A stretch of 64,000 bases of DNA from a virus. The stretch is from positions 1 through 64,000 of the IMG/VR virus record IMGVR_UViG_3300020152_000020. The stretch is one strand, 5' to 3'. The position numbers were made by a program, and so were the translations under genes. Position 1 is the stretch's first letter. Each line of letters opens with the position of its first letter. Below the pieces are notes generated by a model. That model did no database searches. It was given only the letters and a program-made list of their open reading frames with translations, and was not told the DNA's origin. Positions 55,871 to 62,802 of this stretch are shown here, in pieces.

Positions 55871-57730
55871 ATGGCGCTTCCGCAGAATGATCCCAAAGCT
55901 CCCCCCGTGGGCCAGCCGCACACGGTAAACTGGTTTTATCGTTTGTTCGGTCTGTATGATCGGCAGTCGCATCCGTTCGACTTCGACACTGATCAGCAGA
56001 ACGAAGACGCCGCCGCGAAGAAGACAGCGGAATGGTGGTCCGATCAGTTCAAGCTGGGGCAGGATCGCAAGGAACGGTATCGCATCTTCGACGAGATGGA
56101 TGCGTCCGGTCTGGCCGGGGCGATCCTCGATTTGTTCGCCGAAGAAACGACGCAGATCGACTACGAAAAGGGCCGCGCGGTCTGGATCGAGTCGAAAAGC
56201 AACGAGATGATTAAGCGCGGCGACGAATGCCTGCGCAATCTCATGGTTGAAGACAAGCTCTTTGCCATCGTCCGGGGCATGTGCAAGTACGGTGATCACT
56301 TCCGCCGCCTGATTTACAGCGCCAAGAAAGGCGTGCTGGGCTGGCAGCAGGCTCCCGTCGATAAAACGCACCGCCTCGATGATCGGTACGGGCGTCTGAT
56401 CGGGTTCCGTGAAGACGGGAAGACGTTCCGGGGCGCGCGCAAGCGCCCTGTGTCGTGGCCGTGGGATTATGTGCACTTCCGCATGATGGGTAAGGACGAG
56501 AACACGGGCTACGGTACGTCCATCCTTGAACCGATGTTCAATCCGTGGCGGCGGCTCATGCTGGCCGATGACGCTGTGTTAATGTACCGCCTGCGTCGCG
56601 CGCCGGATCGCAACATGGTGCTGGTCGATGTCGGCAACATGGAAGAACACGAGGCGCTGGAATACGTGAACGCGTGGCGCAAGCGGTTCCGCAAACACGA
56701 GTTCGTGGACCCCGCGTCGCCGAACTATCGCAAGCAGTACAATCCGCTCACTCCGCTCGAAGACTTCTTCATCCCGATTCGCGGCGGCGAGAACAACAGC
56801 CGGGTCGAGAATCTGTCTGGGTCTTCGAACGCCGACCAGTTATTCGACCTGAACTACTACCGCGACACGTTCTTCGGTGCGGGCAAGGTCCCGAAGGCTT
56901 ACATGGGTTTCGAGGGCGACGTGAACGCGAAGGCGACGTTGATCCAGCAGGACGTGCGCTTCGCCCGCACGTGTAAGCGCGCCCGGAAGCACGCGCTGTA
57001 CGGTCTGCGGCAGACGCTCGACATCCACTACACGCTGCTGGCCGACAGCGAGACGGATACGAAGTACGACTTCTCCCGCCCGGAAAACAAATACCTGATC
57101 CAGATGACGCCGATCTCGTACCTCGACGAGTTCGAACGGCTGGAACTGATTCAGTTGCGTTACCAGATCGTCGAGGCAATGGCGAACGTCGCCACGTCCA
57201 TGCAGATTGACGTGCGGGTCTGGGCGACGTACATCCTGCTCGAATACGCGAAGCTGCCCGAAGACTTGGTGATGAAGCTGATCGCCAAGACGCCGGAAGG
57301 TCCGCTTGCGCCGGGTGGGATGATGCCGCCCGGTGGCGCTCCGGGTGAAGAACCTGCGTTCCCGCCCGAAGGTGGCAGCGCCAACGCGGGCGTGCCGCCT
57401 GCTGAGGCCGCGCGCTTCAAGCGTCCGATCTGGATGCAGATAACCGAAAACATGGGTAAGCGCGGCTTCTATCCCTTGAGCGAAGCAGAGAAGACGCAGA
57501 TCGCGCGCCTGATGCACGAGTCGTGTGCGCTACGGAAGGTCGTCGGCGACATCACGGAGTACCACATTGACGACCTGATGAACTTCCAGACTGATCCGTC
57601 GCTGCTCCCGGTGATCTCCAAGGGCGCGGAGTTGACGGACGTGGTGAACGAAGACACTGAAGTCATCCTGCTCCGGGAAGACCTTGCGGCTCTGAAATCC
57701 GCCACCCTCAACGAAGAAAAGAAGAAATAA
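55871..57730 (+). CDS. Portal protein
   Basis: 619 residues, directly after terL. LYDRQSHPFDFDTDQQNEDA, then DEMDASGLAGAILDLFAEET, IVRGMCKYGDHFRRLIYSAK, SWPWDYVHFRMMGKDENTGY and YGTSILEPMFNPWRRLMLAD are the pattern of large (T4 gp20-type) portals: a helical wing, K-Y-G-x-x, and G-x-S-x-L. Pro/Gly-rich loop near 480-520 and helical C-terminus. It forms the dodecameric DNA gate of the capsid. Confidence 0.88.
   Translation: MALPQNDPKAPPVGQPHTVNWFYRLFGLYDRQSHPFDFDTDQQNEDAAAKKTAEWWSDQFKLGQDRKERYRIFDEMDASGLAGAILDLFAEETTQIDYEKGRAVWIESKSNEMIKRGDECLRNLMVEDKLFAIVRGMCKYGDHFRRLIYSAKKGVLGWQQAPVDKTHRLDDRYGRLIGFREDGKTFRGARKRPVSWPWDYVHFRMMGKDENTGYGTSILEPMFNPWRRLMLADDAVLMYRLRRAPDRNMVLVDVGNMEEHEALEYVNAWRKRFRKHEFVDPASPNYRKQYNPLTPLEDFFIPIRGGENNSRVENLSGSSNADQLFDLNYYRDTFFGAGKVPKAYMGFEGDVNAKATLIQQDVRFARTCKRARKHALYGLRQTLDIHYTLLADSETDTKYDFSRPENKYLIQMTPISYLDEFERLELIQLRYQIVEAMANVATSMQIDVRVWATYILLEYAKLPEDLVMKLIAKTPEGPLAPGGMMPPGGAPGEEPAFPPEGGSANAGVPPAEAARFKRPIWMQITENMGKRGFYPLSEAEKTQIARLMHESCALRKVVGDITEYHIDDLMNFQTDPSLLPVISKGAELTDVVNEDTEVILLREDLAALKSATLNEEKKK
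56568..56582 (+). promoter_or_regulatory. Operator-like palindrome, degenerate, in portal gene
   Basis: ATGACGCTGTGTTAA, one mismatch in the left half. Confidence 0.4.
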
Positions 57731-57732
57731 TC

Positions 57733-58257
57733 ATGTTTAAGGTACGCATCCCGTTCATTAGCAGAACGGTTGACGGTCAGCCGCTACAGTGGGTGCTCGA
57801 AGAAACGGCGAAACAGTGCGACATGACCCCGCATGACGTGATGATCGTCATCACGCACGTCTTGGAGAACATCGCGCGGGCGCTGACGAAGGGCTGGATC
57901 GTCCGCATCCCCGGCTTCGGAATGTTCGGGCCGTACACGTGGTGGCCGCGCAAGGCTGGCTCCCATGAGCCTGACAAAACGAAGGCGGCGCACGTGCTGC
58001 CCCGGTTCGTTGCGGCGAAGGGGTTCGTGTCGGAGATCGACGTGTCGTGCCGCCCGTCTGAGGAACGAAACAAGAAGCTGGACGTGTATCGCAAGAACCA
58101 CGCGTACTACTCAAAGGCGACGCCGGATGATCGCAGGGTGTTCACGGCGATGTCAAAGTTCCGGGAGAGCGTTGTGGCCGATAAGCGCAAGCTGGGGATG
58201 GACGATAAGATGTTCAAGGTGCGGCAGTCCGCGCTTAAAAACATGGAACACTTATGA
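57733..58257 (+). CDS. Second HU/IHF-like protein
   Basis: 174 residues, two bases after the portal stop. Residues 18-80 form an IHF/HU-like domain: VLEETAKQCDMTPHDVMIVI, THVLENIARALTKGWIVRIP, GFGMFGP. The arm region is replaced by a Trp-rich WWPRKAGSH, and a basic C-terminal extension follows (EERNKKLDVYRKNHAYYSKA). Its place within the portal-morphogenesis block suggests a packaged or packaging-linked nucleoid protein. ATGA overlap with the next gene. Confidence 0.6.
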   Translation: MFKVRIPFISRTVDGQPLQWVLEETAKQCDMTPHDVMIVITHVLENIARALTKGWIVRIPGFGMFGPYTWWPRKAGSHEPDKTKAAHVLPRFVAAKGFVSEIDVSCRPSEERNKKLDVYRKNHAYYSKATPDDRRVFTAMSKFRESVVADKRKLGMDDKMFKVRQSALKNMEHL

Positions 58258-59120
58258 TCGACGACGACTTTGATCCGTTCGTGTTCGCTCCCAGCTTCCA
58301 ACTGGCTGAATCTCTGGAAGCCGGGGGCGAGTTGTTTGAGGGTAAAGCAATCGGCACAGCCAAGCTGCAAGACTTGAAGCTGATGCAGAACATTGCTTCG
58401 TTCCCCTACACGCTCGCGCCCAACGCGAACACGGAAGCGAAGAAGGGTCAGACGGTCGGTCGCCGCAAGATGCTTGAAGTTCAGCAGCGGACGAAGGCTG
58501 CGCTGCTCTCCCTGATCCTGAACTTTCAGTCCAAGAAGATCAGCGAGAGTGAGTTCCGTAAATCCGCTACGAAGACAATGAAGACGGCGTGGCGCGACGT
58601 GTACCTCGCGGGCATTCGCGCGTCCGGCGTGTCCGGTACTGGCGCGGGCAAGGGAAAGGTGCTGGTCAATCTGCACGCGATGGACGAGGGCTGGCTCAAG
58701 GGGGCCATGTCGCACGAGATGTCGTTCCTGAACGGGTTTCTCGAAGACATCGTGACGGACTCGTACAAGATGCCGCTCGAACGCCGGGCTGAGATGTACG
58801 TCCGCGCGCTCACGTCGTTTTACGAGTCGGCGCGGGTGATCGGGATGCCTGAGAACGTGCTGATCCACTGGGCGGGTCCCGGCGATAAAAAGACGTGCCT
58901 GTCCTGTCGGTATCTCTTCGAAAACTCTCCGTACACGAAACTCAACCTGCCCACTACGCCGCGCGCGGGCATGACGCTCTGCCTGACGAACTGCCGCGAC
59001 CGCTTGTTTGTCCGGCGCGTTGATCTCAAGGAAGTGCAGACGCGGCTGGAAGAGTCGAAGTACACGCGCGGCGGGCATGTCGCCAATCTGCGGCGCATCA
59101 AGCGCACGGGTTCCCTGTAA
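58254..59120 (+). CDS. MuF-like head morphogenesis protein
   Basis: 288 residues in an ATGA overlap. Helical N-terminal two-thirds; C-terminal part ENVLIHWAGPGDKKTCLSCR, SPYTKLNLPTTPRAGMTLC and LTNCRDRLFVRRV is the C-x2-C ... P-x2-G-x-T-x-C-x3-C pattern at the end of MuF/SPP1-gp7-type minor head proteins. Next to the portal, as usual. Probably a minor capsid protein inside or at the vertex of the head. Confidence 0.7.
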   Translation: MIDDDFDPFVFAPSFQLAESLEAGGELFEGKAIGTAKLQDLKLMQNIASFPYTLAPNANTEAKKGQTVGRRKMLEVQQRTKAALLSLILNFQSKKISESEFRKSATKTMKTAWRDVYLAGIRASGVSGTGAGKGKVLVNLHAMDEGWLKGAMSHEMSFLNGFLEDIVTDSYKMPLERRAEMYVRALTSFYESARVIGMPENVLIHWAGPGDKKTCLSCRYLFENSPYTKLNLPTTPRAGMTLCLTNCRDRLFVRRVDLKEVQTRLEESKYTRGGHVANLRRIKRTGSL

Positions 59121-59166
59121 TGCAGGCTTTTGTCCTGCTCTGCTCGCATAACGCGGAAAATATAGT

Positions 59167-59194
59167 TTGACATTGTGTCATTCCCGTGTAACTT
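59167..59194 (+). promoter_or_regulatory. Promoter overlapping an operator palindrome
   Basis: TTGACATTGTGTCAT (59167-59181) supplies -35 TTGACA; 16-bp spacer; -10 TAACTT at 59189. Upstream TCGCATAACGCGG plus AAAATATAG resembles the hairpin/A-tract before other promoters. Confidence 0.7.
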
Positions 59195-59195
59195 G

Positions 59196-59258
59196 CTTTG
59201 TGTCTGGCGGCTGAAGCTGCCGGGCCGAATGCCGGGTGCCCGGCAAGGACAACAAGCG
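59196..59258 (+). promoter_or_regulatory. Leader hairpins with GGACAAC element
   Basis: GGCGGC-TGAA-GCTGCC, then TGCCGGG-TG-CCCGGCA, then AAGGACAACAAGCGAAGCGGGAG, the ribosome site for the gene at 59277. Confidence 0.5.
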
Positions 59259-59276
59259 AAGCGGGAGATGCGATCC

Positions 59277-59933
59277 ATGTGGCTTTTCTCGAAGTACGGT
59301 TTCTTCAGCGCGGTGTGCACAAAGGAAAACCCGGAAGAGTTGAAGGTCCGGGCGCGGGATGTTGACCATCTGCGTGAACTGAAAAAGAACTTCCCGATGC
59401 TCGCGCCGTTCGAGATTTCCGAAAGTCCGAAGGCTGATTATCGCTGCCGGATGATCGTGCCGAAGGCAATCTGGACAAAGGTCTGCGAGGCGCTGGCTGA
59501 AGACATCGACTATGACAATTTCAAGTCGGGGGTCGCCGCGCATCGCGGTCGTGATGCTTACGAGCACGCGCTGCATGAAATCTGGTCGGTGATGTACGGC
59601 GTTCAGGTGCGCAAGTACGGCCAAGGGATTTATGCGTACCAGAACCGCAAGCACGGCGTGGGTGTGAAGTCGCTGGTCGATGGCGGGCTGTTCGAGCACG
59701 AGGCCGAATCGGAGCACCCTGAAACGGAAGTTGAGGTTGATCTCGATGTCGGCGATCTGGTGGCGAAAGCGACGGCTGAACCGCGCTGCAAGTGCGGGCA
59801 TTCGGAGTCGCGGCACAACACACAGAACGGCGATTATGAGTGTAATGTTGTCGGGTGTTCCTGCGCGAATTACTCCCCGGTTGCGCCGAAGCGGGGCAAT
59901 GTGCGGGGCGGTAAAAAGAAGGCGGCGAAGTAA
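59277..59933 (+). CDS. Conserved phage protein with C-terminal zinc site
   Basis: 218 residues; ATG at 59277 with GCGGGAG nine bases before (an in-frame ATG at 59268 is too close to it). MWLFSKYGFFSAVC followed by LKVRARDVDHLRELKKNF is a domain seen in many phages and bacteria, uncharacterised to my knowledge. The C-terminal tail adds CKCGHSESRH, then YECNVVGCSCANYSP, a His/Cys metal site. First gene behind the promoter at 59167 and followed by a terminator, so it is a single-gene unit. Confidence 0.7.
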   Translation: MWLFSKYGFFSAVCTKENPEELKVRARDVDHLRELKKNFPMLAPFEISESPKADYRCRMIVPKAIWTKVCEALAEDIDYDNFKSGVAAHRGRDAYEHALHEIWSVMYGVQVRKYGQGIYAYQNRKHGVGVKSLVDGGLFEHEAESEHPETEVEVDLDVGDLVAKATAEPRCKCGHSESRHNTQNGDYECNVVGCSCANYSPVAPKRGNVRGGKKKAAK

Positions 59934-59935
59934 TT

Positions 59936-60001
59936 GAGCCGCGCGGCGCTCCGGGGGGTTGTCCACCCTTCTCCCCGGTGCTAACCGCGCGGTTCTTTTT
60001 T
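59936..60001 (+). terminator. Large intrinsic terminator
   Basis: GAGCCGCGCGG pairs with CCGCGCGGTTC (one wobble) and an inner stem CCGGGG/CCCCGG; T-run to 60001. Confidence 0.92.
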
Positions 60002-60019
60002 GCTTGGGGGTTGCTACAG

Positions 60020-60232
60020 ATGGAAGGCCGCGAACTCGTCTCTGGCGAAATCTTCATCGTTGAGAATGCGATCAAGGACCCAACGTATGCGCCGTACTGC
60101 GGTCGCTGCTCCGGGTTGCATCGCATGACGCGGGTTGAGCCGTTCCTCTGGAAGCATCGCTGCGGGGCGATCCATGATTCCCGCGACACGAAAATGGTCC
60201 GCGAGCATTTGGCGGGGAAAGCGCAGGCGTAA
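60020..60232 (+). CDS. Small zinc-binding protein
   Basis: 70 residues; ATG at 60020, GGGGG ten bases before. YAPYCGRCSGLHRMTRVEPF and HRCGAIHD give a Cys/His site. Adjacent to the next start (TAAATG). Confidence 0.55.
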   Translation: MEGRELVSGEIFIVENAIKDPTYAPYCGRCSGLHRMTRVEPFLWKHRCGAIHDSRDTKMVREHLAGKAQA

Positions 60233-60544
60233 ATGGGTATCGCGATTTGGCTGGGCGTCACATTGTTGGGTGTGTTAAAGTGGGGGCCGGGTGACGAGTC
60301 TGCGCTGTGCTGCGCTCTGGGACTGGTCGCCGGGCTTTTGTACGTGAGCGCCGTCTCTCAGAAAGGGGTTGACACAATGTCACAGGAAACTGACAAACCG
60401 AAGCCAAGGCCGGGGCCGCTGGTCGAAGACGAAACGGTCGTGGGTGGCTACGACGAACAGACGGGCGCGGCGGTGATCCGGCCCAAGACGCCGGACGGTC
60501 GCGCGGACGAATCGACGCGGCCTACGGATCGCCGCGAGAAGTAA
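60233..60544 (+). CDS. Membrane protein with alternative internal start
   Basis: 103 residues from 60233: two hydrophobic segments (MGIAIWLGVTLLGVLKW; CCALGLVAGLLYVSAV) then a Pro/Asp-rich soluble tail. An in-frame ATG at 60377, inside an operator palindrome and with GAAAGGGG before it, would make a 55-residue soluble form (MSQETDKPKPRPGPLVEDET). Either one gene with two products, or a small membrane protein fused to a separate gene. Confidence 0.5.
   Translation: MGIAIWLGVTLLGVLKWGPGDESALCCALGLVAGLLYVSAVSQKGVDTMSQETDKPKPRPGPLVEDETVVGGYDEQTGAAVIRPKTPDGRADESTRPTDRREK
60369..60383. promoter_or_regulatory. Operator-like palindrome containing an in-frame ATG
   Basis: TTGACACAATGTCAC; ATG at bases 9-11, same register as at 13061, 32273, 52103 and 63707. 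Confidence 0.7.
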
Positions 60545-60619
60545 CGCCAGTAAGATCGACCGCTAACTGGAAGCGGTGACGCCTGATCGTCCAGAGACTT
60601 CGGGCGCTCTGACTGGCTC

Positions 60620-60649
60620 GATGCCGGGGAAACCCGGCATCTTTTTTTT
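60620..60649 (+). terminator. Intrinsic terminator
   Basis: GATGCCGGG/CCCGGCATC stem, GAAA loop, T8. A further ACCGCT/AGCGGT hairpin lies upstream near 60558. Confidence 0.95.
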
Positions 60650-60672
60650 GTCGGAATGTGCGAAAAAAGAAT

Positions 60673-60700
60673 TTGCGCTTTCCGTGTCACGCGGTATAAA
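60673..60700 (+). promoter_or_regulatory. Promoter (class without operator)
   Basis: TTGCGC at 60673, 16-bp spacer, TATAAA at 60695, with AAAAAAGAATTT upstream. Same layout as at 10059. Confidence 0.7.
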
Positions 60701-60739
60701 TGTCTTTGTAAACGCTGGGCAGCGCGCCCGGCGAACCGG

Positions 60740-60776
60740 AAACAAAGACCCTTCACTGGGTCGAGACAACGGAAAG
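60740..60776 (+). promoter_or_regulatory. Leader hairpin with CAACGG element
   Basis: AAAGACCC-TTCACT-GGGTC hairpin followed by GAGACAACGGAAAGG; comparable to 10096 and 16044. Confidence 0.5.
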
Positions 60777-60790
60777 GCAGGGCAGTACCG

Positions 60791-61123
60791 ATGGCGAACG
60801 ACAACGGCGACAAGTTGGGCGGCGAGCAGTTCGACGAGGCGATGGAGCAGGAGAAAATCGCGAAGGCGAAGGATCAGTTGCTCGATCCGAAGGGCACCGC
60901 GAAAGACAGCGAGGGCAAGGAGTTCCCGGTCTGTCTGCTGGAAATCGAAGTTAAGAAAATTCGCAACGTCACCACGCACCTGCTCCGCGTCGTAAACCCG
61001 ACCGCGTACGCTGAGTACAAGGCCATGAAGCAGGCCGATGCGTCGCTGGCTGGCAAGCGCAAGGCGTACGCGTTCGCCTTCACTAAGCTGCTCGAAGTCG
61101 GTTACAACATCAGCGGGCTGTAA
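60791..61123 (+). CDS. Small hypothetical protein
   Basis: 110 residues; ATG at 60791. Acidic N-terminal helix (GEQFDEAMEQEKIAKAKDQL), then CLLEIEVKKIRNVTTHLLRV and a basic end. It has its own strong promoter and terminator, so it is expressed alone, probably highly. No family recognised. Confidence 0.6.
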   Translation: MANDNGDKLGGEQFDEAMEQEKIAKAKDQLLDPKGTAKDSEGKEFPVCLLEIEVKKIRNVTTHLLRVVNPTAYAEYKAMKQADASLAGKRKAYAFAFTKLLEVGYNISGL

Positions 61124-61135
61124 CTTTGTGGGGGG

Positions 61136-61180
61136 CCGGGTGTGCGTCGAGAGGGTTCGGCGCGCGCCCGGTTTTTCTTT
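61136..61180 (+). terminator. Terminator directly before an operator
   Basis: CCGGGTGTGCG pairs with CGCGCGCCCGG (two wobbles), then TTTTTCTTTT; the operator palindrome begins at the last T. Confidence 0.75.
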
Positions 61181-61194
61181 TGACACTGTGTTAA
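61180..61194 (+). promoter_or_regulatory. Operator-like palindrome, consensus copy
   Basis: TTGACACTGTGTTAA, 15 bp before the ATG at 61210. Contains TTGACA but no good -10 at the usual distance. Confidence 0.7.
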
Positions 61195-61209
61195 TGAAAG
61201 GGGTGTACG

Positions 61210-61767
61210 ATGGCGGTCAAGAAAGCTCCCGCGAAGAAGAAGGTCGATGCTCCGGCTCCGGCTGTGGTCGAGGCTCCCGCGCCTGATTCGCCGCTGGGAC
61301 AGTTGGACGGCGCGCTGGTGGCTCTGCAAGGTGCGGCGGCGCACGTGACGCTGATAGTTCAGCGCGGCTGGGATCACTCGCAGCCGATCCCGTCCGATAT
61401 GCTCCGGGTCGCGAAGATTTTCGAGACGGTTGAGCGGCTGGCGAAGAAGACGGGCGAGTTGATCGACTCGCTACTGAAGGCACACAAGGCCGCGAATGGC
61501 ACGTACGAACCGGGCGCGTACACGGTGGTGTTCTCGTCCACTGATAAGCGGTCGCCGAAATGGAAGGAAGAAGCCGTCCGGCTGGGCCGCGAATGCTTCT
61601 TGCTCCGGCAGGAACTGGCCGAACTGCGCGGCGAGGCGTTCACCGAAGTCTGGGACGAGAAGGTGTTCTGCGCGCAGATCGTCGCGAAGTATCCGCCGTC
61701 CACTGGGTCAAGCGTTAAGGTTCTCGCGCAGGGTGAGACGGTCCAGCCTGAGTCGCAAAGCTGCTAA
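61210..61767 (+). CDS. Hypothetical protein
   Basis: 185 residues, GAAAGGGG before the ATG. Lys/Ala/Pro-rich tail (AVKKAPAKKKVDAPAPAV), helical middle (ALVALQGAAAHVTLIVQRGW; IFETVERLAKKTGELIDSLL), mixed end. Histone-H1-like tail composition. No family recognised. Confidence 0.55.
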   Translation: MAVKKAPAKKKVDAPAPAVVEAPAPDSPLGQLDGALVALQGAAAHVTLIVQRGWDHSQPIPSDMLRVAKIFETVERLAKKTGELIDSLLKAHKAANGTYEPGAYTVVFSSTDKRSPKWKEEAVRLGRECFLLRQELAELRGEAFTEVWDEKVFCAQIVAKYPPSTGSSVKVLAQGETVQPESQSC

Positions 61768-61778
61768 CCGGGGGTCCC

Positions 61779-61976
61779 TTGAGTCAGGCGTATTGCATGT
61801 CCTGCGTTGAGACGACGCGGGCTGAAATGGTGAGCGGGTACTGTCTGCGAACGATGAAGTGCGACCGCTGTGGTCGCACTGGGGATTTGGCTCTCGTGGC
61901 GGTAAAGGATTCCAACGATGAAAAGTCTGCTCATGGCGGTCCTGCTGGCGTGCTCTCTCAGCGCCGTCCGGGCTGA
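61779..61976 (+). CDS. Small zinc-ribbon protein
   Basis: 65 residues from a TTG with CCGGGGG upstream; an in-frame ATG at 61797 would remove the first Cys pair. YCMSCVETTRAEMVSGYCLR and MKCDRCGRTG form a zinc ribbon. The tail overlaps the next gene by 59 bp. Confidence 0.45.
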   Translation: MSQAYCMSCVETTRAEMVSGYCLRTMKCDRCGRTGDLALVAVKDSNDEKSAHGGPAGVLSQRRPG

Positions 61977-62355
61977 GTCGGACACCGGGAAGGCGACCTA
62001 CTACACTTGCGAGTCGTGTCAGCGCGAGGGAACGTCGGGCGTGTACACGGCGTCTGGCGAGCGGTACGACGAATCGAAGTTGACCTGTGCGCTGCCCCGG
62101 CGCGGCTGGGGTGGGATTTACAAGGTCACAAACCTCGACAACGATCTCTGCATTTACGTCCGGCATAACGACTTCGGGCCGGGCAAAGGTCCGCGTGCGA
62201 AGGGCGTCGTGATCGACTTGACTCCGGCTGCGTTTCAAGCTCTGGGTGGCAAGTTGAAGGACGGGATCATCAAGCGGGTGAAGTACGAGCGGCTGGACGC
62301 GGCTGAAGTCCGGGTGCTGAAGAAACAGGGTAAGCTCGCTGGAACAGAAAAATGA
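61918..62355 (+). CDS. Secreted RlpA-like double-psi beta-barrel protein
   Basis: 145 residues. Signal peptide MKSLLMAVLLACSLSAVRA, mature protein starting near ESDTGKATYYTC. GVYTASGERYDESKLTCALP, YKVTNLDNDLCIYVRHNDFG and VIDLTPAAFQALGGKLKDGI follow the RlpA order, including the N-D-x-x-P segment with the catalytic Asp. RlpA-type enzymes cut glycan strands lacking stem peptides. It may serve lysis or envelope remodelling. Some cysteines suggest disulphides in the periplasm. Confidence 0.75.
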   Translation: MKSLLMAVLLACSLSAVRAESDTGKATYYTCESCQREGTSGVYTASGERYDESKLTCALPRRGWGGIYKVTNLDNDLCIYVRHNDFGPGKGPRAKGVVIDLTPAAFQALGGKLKDGIIKRVKYERLDAAEVRVLKKQGKLAGTEK

Positions 62356-62606
62356 TGCGTTGGGTAACGATCTCTTCCTGCTGGGAACTTCAAAGCAAGC
62401 CGCTACTGGCGGCATTGACTGCGAAGTTCCCGCAGTTTTCTTTTCGTTTGGGTGGTCGTGGTCGCGGCGAGTTTGCTGAAGTGGTGAACATCCACGGTCG
62501 GCTTCCGTATCCGCATCCGAATGACTTTGCGCGCGAGGTTTCTACGTTCGCAGAAGAGTGGTGCTCTAAAAATCCTGTGTCGTCTTTACTTGGGCCGAAG
62601 GAGTGA
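62352..62606 (+). CDS. Small hypothetical protein
   Basis: 84 residues in an ATGA overlap. FPQFSFRLGGRGRGEFAEVV in the middle. No family recognised. Confidence 0.5.
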   Translation: MMRWVTISSCWELQSKPLLAALTAKFPQFSFRLGGRGRGEFAEVVNIHGRLPYPHPNDFAREVSTFAEEWCSKNPVSSLLGPKE

Positions 62607-62609
62607 TCC

Positions 62610-62798
62610 GTGCACTGCACTCACGAGAAGTGCTGCTGTGGTTGCGATCAGCCGTTGGAACGCCGGACGTTGAGCGTGCAGATCGCGAACGCCGGGGGCT
62701 GGGAAGAGTTTCATCAGCGCCGTCGCGAACCGCAGGCTGACTGGTGGAAGGCACGCCGCTTGAAGATGGAAGCGGAGTATCGGGCGAAGTGGGGCTGA
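62610..62798 (+). CDS. Cys-rich small protein
   Basis: 62 residues from GTG, GAAGGAG upstream. N-terminal CTHEKCCCGCDQPL packs five Cys; the rest is a Trp/Arg-rich helix (EPQADWWKARRLKMEAEYRA). Probable metal site. Confidence 0.5.
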   Translation: MHCTHEKCCCGCDQPLERRTLSVQIANAGGWEEFHQRRREPQADWWKARRLKMEAEYRAKWG

Positions 62799-62802
62799 TC
62801 CG

